This document shows positions 52,331 through 60,869 of a stretch of DNA of 64,000 bases, in pieces (position 1 is the stretch's first letter; each line of letters starts with the position of its first letter). The notes beneath the pieces were generated by a model. That model made no database searches, was not told the DNA's origin, and saw only the letters and a program-made list of their open reading frames with translations. Source of the stretch: Steroidobacter gossypii (GTDB taxonomy: Bacteria; Pseudomonadota; Gammaproteobacteria; Steroidobacterales; Steroidobacteraceae); the NCBI RefSeq assembly GCF_016801985.1, contig NZ_JAEVLS010000001.1:1054001-1118000 (forward strand), read 5' to 3'. Position numbers and translations under genes: made by a program.

Positions 52331-54385
52331 ATGCGATTCTTCCGGCGCTCGCTGATCACTTTGGGAGTCGCAGCGACGCTGCCCACAGTGGTGTTCGTTG
52401 CCGTCGGCGCGTTTTATTTCCTGCGCGCCGAACGTGCTCGCGTGGAAACCGAGACGCTCGGACGAAGCGAGATCGCGACGCTGCTGGTCGACGGGCGCCT
52501 GCGCCGGGACGTGGCCGCGCTCGGGGTGCTGACCAGCTCGGTCGACCTCGCCAAAGGCAACTTCCATGAATTTTATTCACGGGTGCAGCGGGTGATGAAG
52601 GCCAATCCCGCCTGGCGCTCGATCGTGTTGATCGATGCCCGGAGCGAGCAGGAGATGTTCGATCTGCGGCGGCCTTTCGGCCCGCCCGTGCCCGTCGCCG
52701 AAACTCACGCGGAATCCCTTCAGCAGATTCGCCAGAGGATGGCGCCGGTGGTCGGCTCGGTGACCCCGCCGCCTGAAGCGCTCGCCTGGGTGTATTCACC
52801 GGTCGTGACCGATGGCCAGGTGCGTTACGTGCTCGGCGCCGCCATCCTGCCGCAGGTCTTCCAGGATCTTCTGGTCGCAGTAGCCGAGCCGGGCACCACC
52901 GCCGCCATCGTGGATAGCGACGGCAGGTTCGTGGCGCGCACCCTCAACTTCGAAACACGCGTGGGCACGCCAGCCACCAGTTTCGTGCGAGCCGCCATCC
53001 AAGGCGGCGAGCGGGGCTTTTATCGCGGCACCACGTTCGAAGGGCTGAAGAACTTCACCGCATTTCATACCTCGCCGTGGTCGGATTGGTCGGCGCATCT
53101 GGCGGTGGCTTCCGGGGCGATCGACGCACCCACCAGATGGTCGTTCGTGGCGGCCGGGCTGGCGGCGCTCGGGGCTCTAGTGCTTGGCGGCACGCTGATC
53201 CTGCTGGTACTGCGCGACATGGCCGAGCGGCGGCGCGCCGAAGAAACATTGCGTCAGTCGCAGAAGATGGAAGCGGTGGGTCAACTGACCGGCGGCATCG
53301 CGCACGACTTCAACAACCTGCTGACCGCGGTGATCGGCAATCTGGACATGATCCGCAGCCGCGTGCAGACCGACGAGCGCCTGCGCCGCATGGCGGACAA
53401 CGCGCTGGAAGCTTCGCGACGTGGCGCCAAGCTCGCTTCGCAACTGCTCGCGTTCTCGCGCAGTCAGCGCATGTCGGTCGGGCCAGTGGATCTGCAGAAG
53501 CTGTTCAACGGCATCAGTGGCCTGATCGCACAGTCGGTGGGTCCGGCCGTCGAGGTGCGCATGGAGTTGGATCCCGATGCCCAGATGGTGATGAGCGACG
53601 CCAATCAGCTGGAACTGGCCCTGCTCAATCTGGCGGTGAATGCTCGCGACGCCATGCCCAAGGGCGGCAAGCTCGTCGTCACGGCCCGCCGCGTCCAGGG
53701 CGTGGACAAACATTTGCCCAAGGGCGACTACGTTCGTTTGTCAGTGACCGATACCGGCGTCGGCATGACTGACCAGGTGCGCGCGCGAGCCATCGAGCCG
53801 TTCTTCACCACCAAGCCGGTTGGGCAGGGCACTGGCTTGGGACTGTCGCAAGTCTATGCCGTGACGCGCGAGTCCGGCGGCTCGTTCGAAATCGAAAGCG
53901 AGCCCAACCAGGGCACCACCATTCATTTGACGCTGCCGCGGGCAGTCGTCGAATCCGCAGCGCCCGCAGCGCCACCGGCCGCTGAGTTAGCGAAGCCACA
54001 ACCCGAAGCCACCGGCTCCGCATCCATCCTGGTGGTGGACGACGATCGGCTGGTACGCCGCTTCATACACGAATCGCTGCGCTCGCTGGGTTATGAAGTG
54101 CGGGCTGCCGAAGACGGGCACGATGCGCTGAGCATCATGGAGTCGCAACGTTTCGATCTGTTGCTGGCCGACTTCGCCATGCCGCGCATGACCGGCGCCG
54201 AGCTGGCCAAGGCGGCACAGCTGAAACAACCCGGCCTGCCGGTGCTGATCGTTTCCGGTTATGCCGACAGCGCCGCGGTGGAAGCGGCGCTGGGATCGGC
54301 CCGCCAACTGCGTAAGCCCTTCAACATGGCCGAGCTGGGTGCGGCCGTCGCTGAAATTTTGCGAGCTCGCGTATCGCGCGCTTGA
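52331..54385 (+). CDS. Hybrid sensor histidine kinase (Cache-like sensor, HisKA, HATPase, REC)
   Basis: 684 residues from ATG 52331. TM1 is at about 8-30, a periplasmic sensor of about 240 residues (SIVLIDARSEQEMFDLRRPF, VYSPVVTDGQVRYVLGAAIL), then TM2 (LAALGALVLGGTLILLVLRD). HisKA has phospho-His in GQLTGGIAHDFNNLLTAVIG. HATPase is complete (NLAVNARDAM, DTGVGM, GTGLGLSQVYAV). The C-terminal receiver has ILVVDDDRLVRRF, phospho-Asp in LLLADFAMPRMTGAE, and a KPF motif. Senses a periplasmic small molecule; output partner unknown because the receiver is C-terminal and has no effector domain. Nine bases separate it from the esterase gene. Confidence 0.93.
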   Translation: MRFFRRSLITLGVAATLPTVVFVAVGAFYFLRAERARVETETLGRSEIATLLVDGRLRRDVAALGVLTSSVDLAKGNFHEFYSRVQRVMKANPAWRSIVLIDARSEQEMFDLRRPFGPPVPVAETHAESLQQIRQRMAPVVGSVTPPPEALAWVYSPVVTDGQVRYVLGAAILPQVFQDLLVAVAEPGTTAAIVDSDGRFVARTLNFETRVGTPATSFVRAAIQGGERGFYRGTTFEGLKNFTAFHTSPWSDWSAHLAVASGAIDAPTRWSFVAAGLAALGALVLGGTLILLVLRDMAERRRAEETLRQSQKMEAVGQLTGGIAHDFNNLLTAVIGNLDMIRSRVQTDERLRRMADNALEASRRGAKLASQLLAFSRSQRMSVGPVDLQKLFNGISGLIAQSVGPAVEVRMELDPDAQMVMSDANQLELALLNLAVNARDAMPKGGKLVVTARRVQGVDKHLPKGDYVRLSVTDTGVGMTDQVRARAIEPFFTTKPVGQGTGLGLSQVYAVTRESGGSFEIESEPNQGTTIHLTLPRAVVESAAPAAPPAAELAKPQPEATGSASILVVDDDRLVRRFIHESLRSLGYEVRAAEDGHDALSIMESQRFDLLLADFAMPRMTGAELAKAAQLKQPGLPVLIVSGYADSAAVEAALGSARQLRKPFNMAELGAAVAEILRARVSRA

Positions 54386-54394
54386 GAGAGTGTC

Positions 54395-55084
54395 ATGCCC
54401 TATTCGACTTCAGAATCTGCCGATGCCGTTGTTCTTACGCCGCCCACCGCGCCGAGCGCAGCCGTCATCTGGTTGCATGGGCTCGGCGCGGACGGCTTCG
54501 ATTTCGTCCCCATCGTCGAGGAGCTGCGCCTGCCGGCGTCGCTGCCGGTGCGATTCATATTTCCTCACGCCAAGCCGCGGCCGGTCACCATCAACAACGG
54601 TTTCGTGATGCGCGCCTGGTACGACATCAAAGGCTTCGGCCCCGACCGCCCCGAAGACGACGTCGGCATCCGGGAATCCGAAGCCGTGGTGAAACAATAT
54701 ATCGAGCAACAGATCGCTCAGGGCATCGCGGCGAGCAGAATCGTCATTGCCGGGTTCTCGCAAGGCGGCGCCATCGCTTTTCAGACCGTGCTGCGCTATG
54801 AGCAGCGGCTGGCGGGGGTGATGGCGTTGTCCACCTATCTGCCGTTGCGCATGTCAGTTGCCAAAGAAGCCTCGGCGGCCAACCGCGACGTGCCGATTCT
54901 GATGTGTCATGGCGTCTACGATCCCGTCGTGCAGTTGCAGATGGGGGAGGCATCGCGCGACGTGTTGCAAGGCCTGGGTTATCGCATCGAGTGGCGCACC
55001 TATCCCATGGAACATTCGGTGTGCATGGAAGAAGTGGTCGATATTTCCAAATGGCTGCAGGCGCGGCTGAAGCTGAACGCCTGA
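54395..55084 (+). CDS. Carboxylesterase / phospholipase, alpha/beta hydrolase (EstB type)
   Basis: 229 residues, standard for the serine carboxylesterase-thioesterase family. AAVIWLHGLGADGFDFVPIV is the oxyanion region. Nucleophile Ser is in IVIAGFSQGGAIAF, Asp in MCHGVYDPVVQL, His in YPMEHSVCMEEV. YDIKGFGPDRPEDDVGI is the conserved lid-like part. Cytoplasmic (no signal). Close to LypLA/YpfH enzymes that deacylate lipids or proteins. Nine bases downstream of the hybrid kinase, so probably cotranscribed. Confidence 0.92.
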   Translation: MPYSTSESADAVVLTPPTAPSAAVIWLHGLGADGFDFVPIVEELRLPASLPVRFIFPHAKPRPVTINNGFVMRAWYDIKGFGPDRPEDDVGIRESEAVVKQYIEQQIAQGIAASRIVIAGFSQGGAIAFQTVLRYEQRLAGVMALSTYLPLRMSVAKEASAANRDVPILMCHGVYDPVVQLQMGEASRDVLQGLGYRIEWRTYPMEHSVCMEEVVDISKWLQARLKLNA

Positions 55085-55163
55085 GCGGATCGCGCCAGGG
55101 AACAATGCGGCGCGCTCTGACGTACCGACTGTGACAGCCTACTCAACAGTCGACAACAAGGCG

Positions 55164-55307
55164 ATGGATATGTACGTCAGCATCGGTCCCCTGGTTGCAC
55201 TGGTCGCCGGCATTCTGATCCTGATCGTGCCGCGACTGCTGAATTACATCGTCGCCATTTATCTGATCATCATCGGCTTGCTCGGGCTGTTCGGCCCCAG
55301 GTTGTAA
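55164..55307 (+). CDS. DUF3096-type mini membrane protein (47 residues)
   Basis: 47 residues from ATG 55164 (a second ATG at 55170 gives 45). Sequence character: a short polar start (MDMYVSIGP), one long hydrophobic stretch broken by PRLLN, then IVAIYLIIIGLLGLFG. This matches the DUF3096 family of two-hairpin membrane peptides seen widely in proteobacteria. AAGG lies just upstream. Function unknown. Too short to appear in a standard ORF list at 60 codons. Confidence 0.8.
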   Translation: MDMYVSIGPLVALVAGILILIVPRLLNYIVAIYLIIIGLLGLFGPRL

Positions 55308-55375
55308 CAGCATTGGGGCGACGCACCGGCTGCACCGGCGCGATCGCCCAGATCGAGTGACTGGCTGCTCGCAGA

Positions 55376-55759
55376 TCAGCTGCGCCTCAGCCCTTTGCCG
55401 TCACGCTTGGCGACGCGAATCCGATTGTCCGCCGCGAACGCCGCCTTCACCGCCGCATGCCCAACGTCTTCGACGGCGCGGGCCAACGTGTCCTGATAGC
55501 AAGCGTCATACAGCTGCTTCGTGCGCAGATCGCGAACCTCGCTGTACCCGTCGCACACATGGCTGGAAGCGCGCTGCAGGCGGCTGTACAGCTCACGCGC
55601 ATCGGCTTCCTTGGACAGATCCAGATCGGCGAAGCCGATCACGGTCTTGGCCGAACCTTGCTCCGTAGACAACTCACCGGCTTGAGCGCCGAACGACCAG
55701 GCAGCGAGCGCACCGACAGCAACAAAACGCGCGACGCGGATAGTGATGGGGCTGGACAT
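55376..55759 (-). CDS. UrcA family secreted protein
   Basis: 127 residues from ATG 55759, which opens into a signal peptide ending FGAQAGE. The mature part has the UrcA pattern: VIGFADLDLSKEADARELYS, LQRASSHVCDGYSEVRDL, YDACYQDTLARAVEDV, with two conserved cysteines. UrcA proteins are exported, about 100 residues, and of unknown function, often in several copies in sphingomonads and xanthomonads. The longer open frame to 55945 is not credible. The 285 bases between it and the LytS-type kinase hold no gene or clear site. Confidence 0.86.
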   Translation of the reverse strand: MSSPITIRVARFVAVGALAAWSFGAQAGELSTEQGSAKTVIGFADLDLSKEADARELYSRLQRASSHVCDGYSEVRDLRTKQLYDACYQDTLARAVEDVGHAAVKAAFAADNRIRVAKRDGKGLRRS

Positions 55760-56044
55760 GATCGAGTCTCCTCTAACTTCGCTTTTCGAGTACCGTTCAT
55801 CTCGCGCTTGAACTTCAAGATGCGAAGGCATTCGACAGGGTTGCAAGCGTCGCGAGATTTTTTCATCGACGTCGATTGGATCGGTCGGCGCGCGTTTGCA
55901 TTCCTTCCGCTCATCGCGCCGAAGAATCGTCTGGACGTGACGCAACCGGCGCGACCTGTGCGCGTGAAGCGCGCCTTGCGACCGGACGTGCCGGCGGCGC
56001 GACGAATGGTTGGCTTGTGATGCGTCGCTTGCTTACAGTGGCGC

Positions 56045-57115
56045 ATGGACCTCGCACAACTGAAACAAAACAGAAACCTGCTGTTCTGGTCTCTGCACCT
56101 GCTCGGCTGGAGCGCCTACGGCGTTTCCCAGTACGTGGGCGCGATGCTCTACGGCAAGCCAGTGCACTACGTGCAGTACATCGCCGTGGCGGCGACGGCC
56201 GGGTGCATCCTCAGCGCACCGCTGCGCTATATCTGTCGTTGGCTATGGAAACAGCCGCCGGCCACGATGATCGCGGGGGGACTCGCGGCCGCCTACCTGA
56301 CCGCGTGCGCGCTGCGAGTGATCATGAATTGGTTCTATCACACGCATGTGGACACGGAATGGCCCATCGTGCACACGGCCGAGTACTTCAGTGGGGCACT
56401 GAGCTCGACTTACCTGTTGCTCTGCTGGATGGGCCTGTACTTCGGTGTGCGTTATTACGAGTCGCTGCAGACGGAGCGCGTTGCAACGCTGCAGGCCGCG
56501 GCCCTGGCGCAGGAAGCACAGCTCAAGATGTTGCGTTATCAGCTCAATCCGCACTTCCTGTTCAACACGCTGAACGCCATTTCCACGCTCATTCTGGACA
56601 ACCGCAATAGCACCGCCAACAACGCGGTAACCGGCCTGTCGGAGTTCCTCCGTTACACCCTCGATCAGGATCCGATGAAAAAAGTGACCGTGGCGCAGGA
56701 GGTCGACGCGCTCAATCTTTATCTGAACATCGAGAAGATGCGTTTCGGACAGCGGCTGCGGCTGAACTTCGCCATCGAGGACGGCGCCAGCCAGATGCTG
56801 ATGCCCAGCCTGTTATTGCAACCTTTGATCGAGAACGCCATCAAATACGCGGTGTCGCCACGGGAGCAAGGCGGGGAGATCCGCATCGGAGCGCACGTGA
56901 CCGGGGGTATGCTGCAGCTGGAAGTGGCCGATGACGGGCCGGGCATGGTCGATGCGACCCGTTTGGCCAATGGTCGCGGCGTCGGGATTCGCAATACTCG
57001 CGAGCGCCTGCAGGTGTTGTATGGTGGCCGCGGCGCCGTCACTGTCAGCAATACCGATCCCGGCCTGCGCGTGTCGCTGAGCTTCCCGGCGGAGCGCGCC
57101 ACGACCCCGGCCTGA
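56045..57115 (+). CDS. LytS-type sensor histidine kinase (His_kinase family)
   Basis: 356 residues. Four membrane segments in the first 150 residues (LLFWSLHLLGWSAYGVSQYV, VQYIAVAATAGCILSAPL, MIAGGLAAAYLTACALRVIM, LSSTYLLLCWMGLYFGVRYY). A coiled linker leads to the His_kinase motif LRYQLNPHFLFNTLNAIST with the phospho-His. The HATPase domain has LLQPLIENAIKYA, DDGPGMV and GVGIRNTRERLQ. This is the kinase partner of LytTR regulators; the regulator follows after 8 bases. The sensed signal is unknown. Confidence 0.94.
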   Translation: MDLAQLKQNRNLLFWSLHLLGWSAYGVSQYVGAMLYGKPVHYVQYIAVAATAGCILSAPLRYICRWLWKQPPATMIAGGLAAAYLTACALRVIMNWFYHTHVDTEWPIVHTAEYFSGALSSTYLLLCWMGLYFGVRYYESLQTERVATLQAAALAQEAQLKMLRYQLNPHFLFNTLNAISTLILDNRNSTANNAVTGLSEFLRYTLDQDPMKKVTVAQEVDALNLYLNIEKMRFGQRLRLNFAIEDGASQMLMPSLLLQPLIENAIKYAVSPREQGGEIRIGAHVTGGMLQLEVADDGPGMVDATRLANGRGVGIRNTRERLQVLYGGRGAVTVSNTDPGLRVSLSFPAERATTPA

Positions 57116-57123
57116 GCAACGTC

Positions 57124-57972
57124 ATGAGTAATGCCATGACTGACCAACCCATAGATCAACCGATCCGCACCATCATCGTCGATGACGAAGAGCTGGCCCG
57201 CCGCGGCATCGAGCTGCGCCTGGCCTCGCACACCGATATCACTATCGTTGCCCAATGCGCGAACGGCCGCGAAGCCCTGGCGGCGCTGGCGCAGCACAAG
57301 CCGGATCTGATGTTCCTGGACATTCAGATGCCCGGCCTGTCGGGCTTCGACGTACTGGCCAAGCTGCCGCAGGAATCGCTGCCCATGGTGATCTTCGTCA
57401 CCGCCTACGACCGTTATGCGCTGGACGCATTCGAGGCCCAGGCCATCGACTACCTGCTCAAACCCATCAACGACCTGCGCTTCAGCCAGGCGCTGGATCG
57501 AGTGCGCGGCTACTGGCAACAGAAGAATGCGCTGAGTCAGCGCGAGCAGTTGATGAAGCTGCTGGCGAGCACCCAGGGAGCCGGCTCGGTGGACGAGCAA
57601 ACGTTGCGGGAATATCTGCACGCGGAACGCCAGCCTCGATACCCGCAGATCCTGCCGATTCGCGACGACGCGGGCACCGTGCGCGTCGACGTGAACACCA
57701 TCGATTGGATCGATGCTGCCGGGGACTACATGTGCGTGCATGCTGACGGGCGCACCTATGTGCTGCGAGAGACCATGAAGTCGCTCGAGGCCGTGCTCGA
57801 TCCCAAGCTGTTCCAGCGCGTGCACCGTTCGACCATCGTCAACGTGTCACGCGTGCGGCGGCTGAGGCCGCACACCAACGGGGAATATTTCCTGACGCTC
57901 GACGACGGTCAGGAGATCAAGCTCAGCCGCTCTTATCGAGATCGGGTCGATCAACTGCTGCAGCGACGGTAG
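57124..57972 (+). CDS. LytTR-family response regulator
   Basis: 282 residues (a Met four codons in is an alternative start). Receiver domain: IIVDDEELARRGIEL, phospho-Asp in LMFLDIQMPGLSGFDV, and IDYLLKPINDLRF with the conserved Lys. The linker (about 130-180) leads to a LytTR DNA-binding domain (TIDWIDAAGDYMCVHADG, YVLRETMKSLEAVLD, FQRVHRSTIVNVSRVRRLRP, IKLSRSYRDRVDQLL). Cognate to the LytS-type kinase upstream. Its last 50 bases overlap the end of the opposing EamA transporter gene. Confidence 0.95.
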   Translation: MSNAMTDQPIDQPIRTIIVDDEELARRGIELRLASHTDITIVAQCANGREALAALAQHKPDLMFLDIQMPGLSGFDVLAKLPQESLPMVIFVTAYDRYALDAFEAQAIDYLLKPINDLRFSQALDRVRGYWQQKNALSQREQLMKLLASTQGAGSVDEQTLREYLHAERQPRYPQILPIRDDAGTVRVDVNTIDWIDAAGDYMCVHADGRTYVLRETMKSLEAVLDPKLFQRVHRSTIVNVSRVRRLRPHTNGEYFLTLDDGQEIKLSRSYRDRVDQLLQRR

Positions 57973-58858
57973 TCGGACGCACCAGCCACGGGTGCAGGAA
58001 CACCGCCGCGAGCACGATCGCCACTCCCAGGTAGAAGCTGGGGCTGAGCTCGCGTTGCTCGCCGAGCAGGATGATGGCCATCACGATCGCGTAGACCGGC
58101 TCCATATTCAACGCAAGGGTCGCCGAGAACGCGCTGACATGGCGTAGCGCCGCCAGCGATACCGCGAACGGCAGCAGGGTGCAGCCCATCGCCAGCACGA
58201 CGAGCAGCATCGCATCGCGCGTCTCGGGCAGAACGAACACCGTCTCGGGCGAAAACAGCGCTGAAATCGTAGTGAGCAGCAGCAGGCCGGCGCCCATTTC
58301 CAGGCCGGTCACCGCCAGGGTGTCGCTGTGGCCGATGAAACGTTTGTTCAGGCTGGCGAATACAGCGACCAGTAACGAGCCGAGCACGCCGACGACGATG
58401 CCCATGCGCATGCTCGTTGGCGTTCCCCCGACCACCAGGATCACGCCGGGAATGGCGACCAGGCCGAATAGCAGTTCGCGCACATCGAAGCGTCGACCGA
58501 CCAGCAACGGTTCGATGAACGACAGAAACACCGGCGAGAGCGCCAGGCAGGTCGCGGCGACCGAAGCGTTCGACAATCGAATGGATTGATAAAACGCCAG
58601 CCAGTGGAGCGCGACCACTACGCCGATGCCGGCGTAGATCGCGATCATCTTCGGTGGCAATGGTTGCAGGCCGCGCCAGAAACGGGGCACCAGCAGCAGC
58701 GCGGCGCTGACCAGGACGACGCGCCACCAGACCAGCGCCAGGGTCCCCAGGGAGATCAACTTGCCCAGGATGGCAGTGAATCCCCACAGGATGACGCAGA
58801 AATGTATCTGCCAGGTGGCGCGCGAGGCCGCGGACAATCTCAGTACGCCTTGGCCCAC
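57923..58858 (-). CDS. EamA/DMT family transporter
   Basis: 311 residues with ten membrane segments. It starts at GTG 58858 inside the end of proS (19-base overlap), so expression is translationally coupled to proS. TM1 FCVILWGFTAILGKLISLG, and the second EamA repeat begins near residue 165 (VLGSLLVAVFASLNKRFIG) with LNMEPVYAIVMAIILLGEQ, the family's Asn/Glu-Pro motif. Exports or takes up small metabolites; substrate unknown. The C-terminal tail overlaps the LytTR gene tail to tail by 50 bases. Confidence 0.9.
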   Translation of the reverse strand: MGQGVLRLSAASRATWQIHFCVILWGFTAILGKLISLGTLALVWWRVVLVSAALLLVPRFWRGLQPLPPKMIAIYAGIGVVVALHWLAFYQSIRLSNASVAATCLALSPVFLSFIEPLLVGRRFDVRELLFGLVAIPGVILVVGGTPTSMRMGIVVGVLGSLLVAVFASLNKRFIGHSDTLAVTGLEMGAGLLLLTTISALFSPETVFVLPETRDAMLLVVLAMGCTLLPFAVSLAALRHVSAFSATLALNMEPVYAIVMAIILLGEQRELSPSFYLGVAIVLAAVFLHPWLVRPTTVAAAVDRPDLDKSG

Positions 58859-60399
58859 ACCACTCGTTGCGGACTCGGCTTGCCGGTGAACGGACAGGTG
58901 CCGGGCTCGCTCTTGTCCAGCGGGATGCAGCGAACCGTCACGGCCAGGTCGGCTTTGATCTTCTCTTCCACCTGCGAGTCGCCGCTGAAGTGCGTCAATG
59001 CGAAGCCAGCGTGAATCGGCGTCGGTGCGTTCTCGGCCACACGCGGCGCGGTGAAGTAGTCGTAGAACTCTTCTTTGCTATCGATACGGCGCGTGAACTG
59101 CTCGCGATACTCCAGGGCGCGCGCGTACAAGCCGTCCTGAATCGACTGCAACGTCGTGCTGACCGAAGCAACGAACTCGCCGCGCGGAATGCTTTGCTTG
59201 TCCTTCGGCGCGCGATCGCGACGGCCGACGAACAGCGCATCTTTCTCGATGTCGCGCGGACCGACTTCGATGCGCAACGGCACGCCTTTCTTTATCCAGT
59301 TCCAGACCTTGTCGCCGCCGCGCTCGTCACGCTCGTCGACGACCACGGCAACGGGTCGATCCGCGAAGCGCTGCGCACGCAGCTCGGCCGCAACCGAGCG
59401 GCAGTACTCGATCACTCGCGCGCGATCTTCTTCGGAGCGGTAGATCGGCAGGATCACCACCTGCACCGACGCCAGCTTCGGCGGCAGCACCAGGCCGTCA
59501 TCGTCGGAATGCGTCATCAGCAAGCCCCCGATCATCCGGGTGGACATGCCCCAGCTGGTGGTCCAGGCATGCTGATGCTGGCCATTCTGATCCAGGAACT
59601 CGATGCCGGCGGCCTTGGAGAAGTTCTGGCCGAGGAAATGGCTGGTGCCGGCCTGCAGCGCCTTGCGATCCTGCATCATGGCTTCGATACAGAAGGTCTG
59701 CTCGGCGCCCGGGAAGCGCTCGTTGGCGGTCTTCTCGCCGCGAATCACCGGAATCGCCGCCCATTGTTCCGCAAAGGTGGCGTAGACCTCCAGCATGCGC
59801 ATGGTTTCTTCCACGGCTTCCTGCTTGGTGGCATGGGCGGTGTGGCCTTCCTGCCAGAGGAATTCGGCGGTGCGCAGGAACATGCGAGTGCGCATCTCCC
59901 AGCGAACCACGTTGGCCCACTGATTGATCAGCAGCGGCAGGTCGCGGTAGCTCTGCACCCAGCGCGAAAACGCGTCGCCGATGATGGTCTCGGAGGTGGG
60001 TCGAACGATCAGTGGCTCTTCCAGCTCGCCGGTCGGCCGCAGCTTGCCGTCCGGGCCGGCTTCGAGGCGGTGGTGCGTGACCACGGCGCATTCCTTGGCG
60101 AAGCCCTCCACGTGGGCGGCTTCCTTCTGCATGAACGACAGCGGGATGAACAGCGGGAAGTAGGCGTTCTGATGGCCGGTGGCCTTGAACATCTCGTCCA
60201 GCACGCGCTGCATGTTCTCCCACAGGGCATACCCCCACGGCTTGATCACCATGCAGCCGCGTACGGCGGAGTTCTCGGCCAGGTCGGCGCCGCGAATAAC
60301 CTGCTGATACCACTCGGCATAGTTCTCGTCCCGAGTGGGGGTGATGGCGGTTTTGGCGGCCTTCTGGGCGCCTTGGGCTTGCTGGGGTTTGCTGCTCAT
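58840..60399 (-). CDS. proS: Prolyl-tRNA synthetase, archaeal/eukaryotic type (ProS type 3)
   Basis: 519 residues. Class II motifs: motif 2 region NQWANVVRWEMRTRMFLRTAEFLWQ (only partly quoted as EFLWQEGHTAH) and motif 3 SWGMSTRMIGG. The anticodon-binding domain holds VVILPIYRSEED and DRPVAVVVDERDERGGDKVW, and the C terminus ends VVWAKAY, as in the ProS_type_3 group. There is no YbaK-like editing insert between motifs 2 and 3. Charges tRNA-Pro. Most gammaproteobacteria carry the longer bacterial type, so this form suggests transfer or an old lineage trait. An EamA gene overlaps its 3' end. Confidence 0.94.
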   Translation of the reverse strand: MSSKPQQAQGAQKAAKTAITPTRDENYAEWYQQVIRGADLAENSAVRGCMVIKPWGYALWENMQRVLDEMFKATGHQNAYFPLFIPLSFMQKEAAHVEGFAKECAVVTHHRLEAGPDGKLRPTGELEEPLIVRPTSETIIGDAFSRWVQSYRDLPLLINQWANVVRWEMRTRMFLRTAEFLWQEGHTAHATKQEAVEETMRMLEVYATFAEQWAAIPVIRGEKTANERFPGAEQTFCIEAMMQDRKALQAGTSHFLGQNFSKAAGIEFLDQNGQHQHAWTTSWGMSTRMIGGLLMTHSDDDGLVLPPKLASVQVVILPIYRSEEDRARVIEYCRSVAAELRAQRFADRPVAVVVDERDERGGDKVWNWIKKGVPLRIEVGPRDIEKDALFVGRRDRAPKDKQSIPRGEFVASVSTTLQSIQDGLYARALEYREQFTRRIDSKEEFYDYFTAPRVAENAPTPIHAGFALTHFSGDSQVEEKIKADLAVTVRCIPLDKSEPGTCPFTGKPSPQRVVWAKAY

Positions 60400-60565
60400 G
60401 TCTGACAGGCTGAAAAGCGTTCCGGCACGGCGCCGGGAAAGGGCGCGATTACAGCAGATTTTCCGTGTCAGACGAAATGAATGCGCAAAACCCGGCCGGC
60501 GGCGGCCGCTGCCCCGGCAAGCCGAGGGTCGACGCGAGAGCGCGGCGGAAGCATCCTAAGCTGGG

Positions 60566-60586
60566 ATATTCGACGTGCCGGAATAT
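60566..60586. promoter_or_regulatory. Dyad upstream of the XRE gene
   Basis: ATATTC, 9-base spacer, GAATAT: 6-bp arms, 32 bases before the TTG start of the XRE regulator. It is AT-rich in a GC-rich region and could be the regulator's own operator. Confidence 0.35.
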
Positions 60587-60617
60587 AGACACCGGCGCAA
60601 TCAATGGAGCTCGTCCC

Positions 60618-60860
60618 TTGAAGTCACTGCGTTCACCTGCCCATGTCCGGCTGCTCGAGGTGCTGCTTGCGGCGCGCGAGAAGGCCGGTTTGACGCAACA
60701 GCAGCTGGCCGACCGTCTCGGCAAGCCGCAAAGTTTCATTTCAAAGTATGAAGGCGGCGAGCGGCGCATCGACGTTATCGAGTTCATCGCCATTGCGGAT
60801 GCACTGGAGATGGATGCGAGTCGTGCGATTCGAGATATCCGTTCGAAATTCCGGGGCTGA
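60618..60860 (+). CDS. XRE-family helix-turn-helix regulator
   Basis: 80 residues from TTG 60618, with GGAG about 8 bases upstream; the longer frame to 60465 is Arg/Pro-rich and not domain-like. The whole protein is one HTH_3 domain: LLAAREKAGLTQQQLADRLG, KPQSFISKYEGGERRIDVIE, AIADALEMDA. Lambda-Cro-type repressor fold. Lies between proS and the T6SS-type kinase, converging on the kinase with 9 bases between stops. Function in controlling either neighbour is possible but not shown. Confidence 0.85.
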   Translation: MKSLRSPAHVRLLEVLLAAREKAGLTQQQLADRLGKPQSFISKYEGGERRIDVIEFIAIADALEMDASRAIRDIRSKFRG

Positions 60861-60869
60861 CTGCGATTC

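Noticed and set aside
60400-60473. 8-bp inverted repeat GTCTGACA / TGTCAGAC between proS and the XRE gene
   Set aside because: Arms are 58 bases apart and short; one lies at the proS start codon. Likely chance.
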